DNA from: Suillus spraguei
Lineage: Eukaryota > Basidiomycota > Agaricomycetes > Boletales > Suillaceae
NCBI GenBank assembly: GCA_016800925.1
Contig: JABCPU010000001.1
Span: 186,001-250,000 of the forward strand
Reading direction: 5' to 3'
DNA: 64,000 bases
In this document: in pieces, positions 61,301 through 64,000 of the stretch
Numbering within the stretch: position 1 is the first letter of the stretch
Layout of the letters: every line of letters starts with the position of its first letter
The notes under the pieces: generated by a model
The model's input: only the letters and a program-made list of their open reading frames with translations
Told to the model about the DNA's origin: nothing
The model's database searches: none
Translations under genes and position numbers: made by a program

Positions 61301-64000
61301 ACATTTGTGCAGACCACACTCTCACGTTTTGTCGCATGGCTTAATGGGCTCAGCATCTTCCAGATCAAGGTCTCCAACAAGTACACTGGTGATGATTTTG
61401 ATGACGACTTACGGACAGTATTGCGCCGATCTGGTTGCAAGGGCGAGAAGATTTGCTTCATTATGGATGAGTCCAACGTCCTTGATTCCGGTTTCTTGGA
61501 ACGGATGAATACGCTCCTTGCCAACGCTGAAGTTCCTGGTCTCTTTGAAGGAGATGAACACGCTGCGCTCATGACAGCTTGCAAAGAAGGTTCTCAAAGG
61601 GATGGCCGGATGCTCGACTCACACGAGGAGCTTTATCGATGGTTCACTCAGCAGGTCGCTAAAAATCTTCATGTTGTCTTCACTATGAACCCACCTGAGA
61701 ACGGCCTTGCTTCTCGTGCTGCTACTTCTCCTGCGTTGTTCAATCGTTGTGTTCTTGACTGGTTCGGTGACTGGTCTGACCAGGCATTCTATCAAGTCGG
61801 AATGGAGTTTACGCACACGATTGACCTCGATCTACCTTCCTACACCCCTCCCGCACTCTTCCCCATTGCATATCGCGAGTTGTCCATGCCGCCAGTTCAT
61901 CGCACAGCGGTGGTGAACGCACTAGTTTACGTTCACTCGTCGTTGCACCAGATCAACCAACGTTTGAGCCGCCGGCAGGGTCGCTATAACTATGTCACAC
62001 CGCGTCACTATTTGGACTTGTGAGTTTCATCGTCCTCGCACTGAGATGGCATTGAACATTTTGTGCAGTATCAATCAATACGTTCGTCTCTTCAACGAGA
62101 AACGTGATGAACTCGAGGAGCAACAACGCCATCTGCATGTTGGTCTCGACAAGCTAAAGGATACCGTCACTCAAGTCGAGGAGTTGCGCAAGAGCTTGGC
62201 CATCAAGCGATCTCAACTGCAAGCGAAAGATGCTGAAGCCAACGAGAAACTTAGGCGCATGGTTGCAGATCAACAAGAAGCCGAACAGAAGAAAACTGCT
62301 TCAATAGAGATCCAAGCGCCCTTGTCGAACAAGATAAAAACATCGCGCAACGTCGCTCCGTTGTCATGGCAGACCTAGCTGATGCGGAACCAGCTGTCCT
62401 GGATGCCCAGTCTGCCGTTAGCAGCATCAAGAGGCAGCATCTCCAAGAGGTCAGAACTATGGCGAACCCTCCTGAAGCAGTAAAACTTGCCATGGAGTCC
62501 GTGTGTACCCTGCTGGGACACAAAATTGACAACTGGCGTACTGTTCAGGGTATCATTCGTCGGGATGACTTCATTCAGAGGATCGTCAACTTTGACACCA
62601 ATAGTCAAATGACGAAGCCCCTTCGCGAGCTGATGAAAAGGGACTTCTTGAGCCGACCTTCGTTTAACTTCGAAACAGTGCAGCGTGCGAGTAAAGCTTG
62701 TGGTCCCCTGGTGAAATGGGTTCTCGCTCAAGTACGTTTCTCCGAGATTCTCGACAAGGTGGAGCCCTTGCGCAATGAGGTCCAATCACTGGAGTCGCAG
62801 GCAGATATGACAAAGAAACAAGCCTCCCAGATCATTACCATTGTCGCCGAGTTGGAGTCCAAAATCGCGACCTATAAAGAGGAGTATGCATTGCTTATCA
62901 GCGAGACTCAGGCTATCAAATCGGAGATGGAGCGTGTGCAGAGCAAAGTGGACAGGAGCATGAAACTTCTTGAAAGCTTGTCATCGGAGAAAGGTCGTTG
63001 GGAGTCGGGAAGTCGCACATTCGACGCAGAGATGAGCACCATCGTTGGTGATGTCCTACTTTCAGCTGCCTTTTTAGCTTATGGCGGCTTCTTCGATCAA
63101 CATTATCGCGAGGTCATGTGGCAAGAATGGTCAAGCCATCTTCACGAAGCAAGCATCAAGTTCAAGCCAGAGCTTTCGCTCACAGAGTATCTATCGACTG
63201 CTGATGATCGCCTGAGCTGGCAATCGAAGTCACTCCCATCGGACAATTTGACCACGGAGAACGCAATCATGTTAAAACGATTCAATCGCTACCCTCTTAT
63301 CATCGACCCCACAGGACAAGCCACCACATTCCTTCTCAACGAATACAAGGACCGTAAGATTACTGTCACCAGCTTCTTGGATGAGGCGTTCCTCAAGGTC
63401 CTTGAAAGCGCTCTTCGTTTTGGCAATCCTTTACTTATTCAAGATGTCGAACATCTTGATCCCATCCTGAACGCTGTGCTGAACAGGGAAATCCGGAGAA
63501 CGGGTGGTCGTGTTCTCATCCGCCTTGGCAGCCAGGATATCGACTTCTCTCCTTCGTTTACCATGTTTTTATCCACTCGCGACCCCTCCGTCGAGTTCTC
63601 CCCAGATATCTGCAGCAGGGTAACGTTTGTCAACTTCACCATGACGAGGAGCAGTCTCCAGAGTCAGTCACTAGACCAAGTTCTCAAAGTCGAACGTCCG
63701 GACACTGAGCGCAAGAGAACTGATCTGATGAAGGCTCAAGGAGAGTTCCGACTTCGCCTTCGCACGCTGGAAAAGTTACTGCTGCAAGCTCTCAATGAAT
63801 CAACAGGTAATATTCTTGACGACGACAAAGTCATCAGTACTTTGGAGACCCTCAAACGAGAGGCTGCGGACATTACCCATAAGGTCGAAGAAACGGATAT
63901 CGTCATGAAGGAGGTTGAACAAGTGACTGCGGAGTACCTGCCTCTAGCACAGGCATGCAGTTCCGTCTTTTTCATTCTTGAGCAACTTAACCTGGTCAAC
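55349..64000 (+). CDS. dhc2: Cytoplasmic dynein heavy chain, motor half (split gene), 3' partial
   Basis: The gene starts with ATG GAG (55349-55354), a 49-nt intron (55355-55403), then [20 protein letters not shown], and continues as the linker ([32 protein letters not shown] equivalent [38 protein letters not shown]). AAA1: [18 protein letters not shown] near residue 750 and [21 protein letters not shown]2: [17 protein letters not shown] (about 1040). AAA3: [19 protein letters not shown] (about 1420). AAA4: [19 protein letters not shown] (about 1760). Then stalk coil 1, microtubule-binding domain (about 62460-62760), coil 2 and AAA5 up to the window end, roughly 2,650 residues in view. The tail that dimerises and binds intermediate chains is absent. 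A one-base shift near 62316 breaks the frame in coil 1. Confidence 0.93.
62311..62320 (+). other. Apparent one-base deletion in dhc2 coil 1
   Basis: Upstream the frame reads [19 protein letters not shown] and would continue into SNKIKTSRN and a stop at 62376-62378. Downstream the conserved text ([20 protein letters not shown], then [14 protein letters not shown]) lies in another frame. Adding one base in TCCAAGCGCC restores continuity. No GT-AG intron fits without deleting conserved coil. It may be a sequencing or assembly error, or a real lesion in this allele. Confidence 0.75.

Overview
This window is nuclear DNA of a filamentous basidiomycete, almost certainly an Agaricomycete. Genes are dense, lie on both strands and carry many short GT-AG introns (mostly 40-65 nt). 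The right end encodes a dynein heavy chain whose gene begins just before the linker and has no tail, the split arrangement known from Agaricomycetes. F-box relics and small DNA-transposon relics fill the gaps. I see no prokaryotic genes, rRNA, tRNA or CRISPR array.

Layout. 0-7 kb: a truncated gene with a WPGY...ITR..LA motif (minus), a disordered Ser/Pro-rich protein with MS[IV]D repeats (plus), and an RBM26/27-type RNA-binding protein (minus). 8-19 kb: mitochondrial branched-chain aminotransferase, a transposon-like ORF with inverted repeats, a type II membrane protein with an esterase-like motif, a decayed F-box gene, a single-span membrane protein and a BED-finger/palindrome relic. 19-30 kb: PXA-domain protein, 6-phosphogluconolactonase, Ypt7/Rab7 GTPase, CCA-adding enzyme, HMG-box factor and Rok1 helicase. 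31-44 kb: mitochondrial dicarboxylate carrier, Sub2/UAP56 helicase, Fpg-type DNA glycosylase, MFS transporter and a disordered Arg/Ser-rich protein. 46-55 kb: a protein with a prion-like tail, mitoribosomal mL43, dynactin p27, a basic Ser/Pro-rich protein, Mgr2/ROMO1, Pex10 and SmE. 55.3-64 kb: the motor half of the split dynein heavy chain (dhc2), cut by the window end.

Most identifiable genes are housekeeping: mRNA processing and export (RBM26-like, Sub2, SmE), ribosome and tRNA maturation (Rok1, CCA1, mL43), mitochondrial transport and metabolism (BCAT, Dic1, Mgr2), peroxisome and vacuole traffic (Pex10, Ypt7), DNA repair (Fpg) and microtubule transport (dhc2, dynactin p27). I see no biosynthetic or defence cluster. 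The most notable observations are the tail-less dynein gene, an apparent one-base frameshift inside it, a 4-nt microexon in MGR2, and two open frames over the prion-like tail at 46-47 kb. Splice sites and joined proteins were worked out by eye from reading frame, GT/AG signals and family conservation; none was tested against transcripts.
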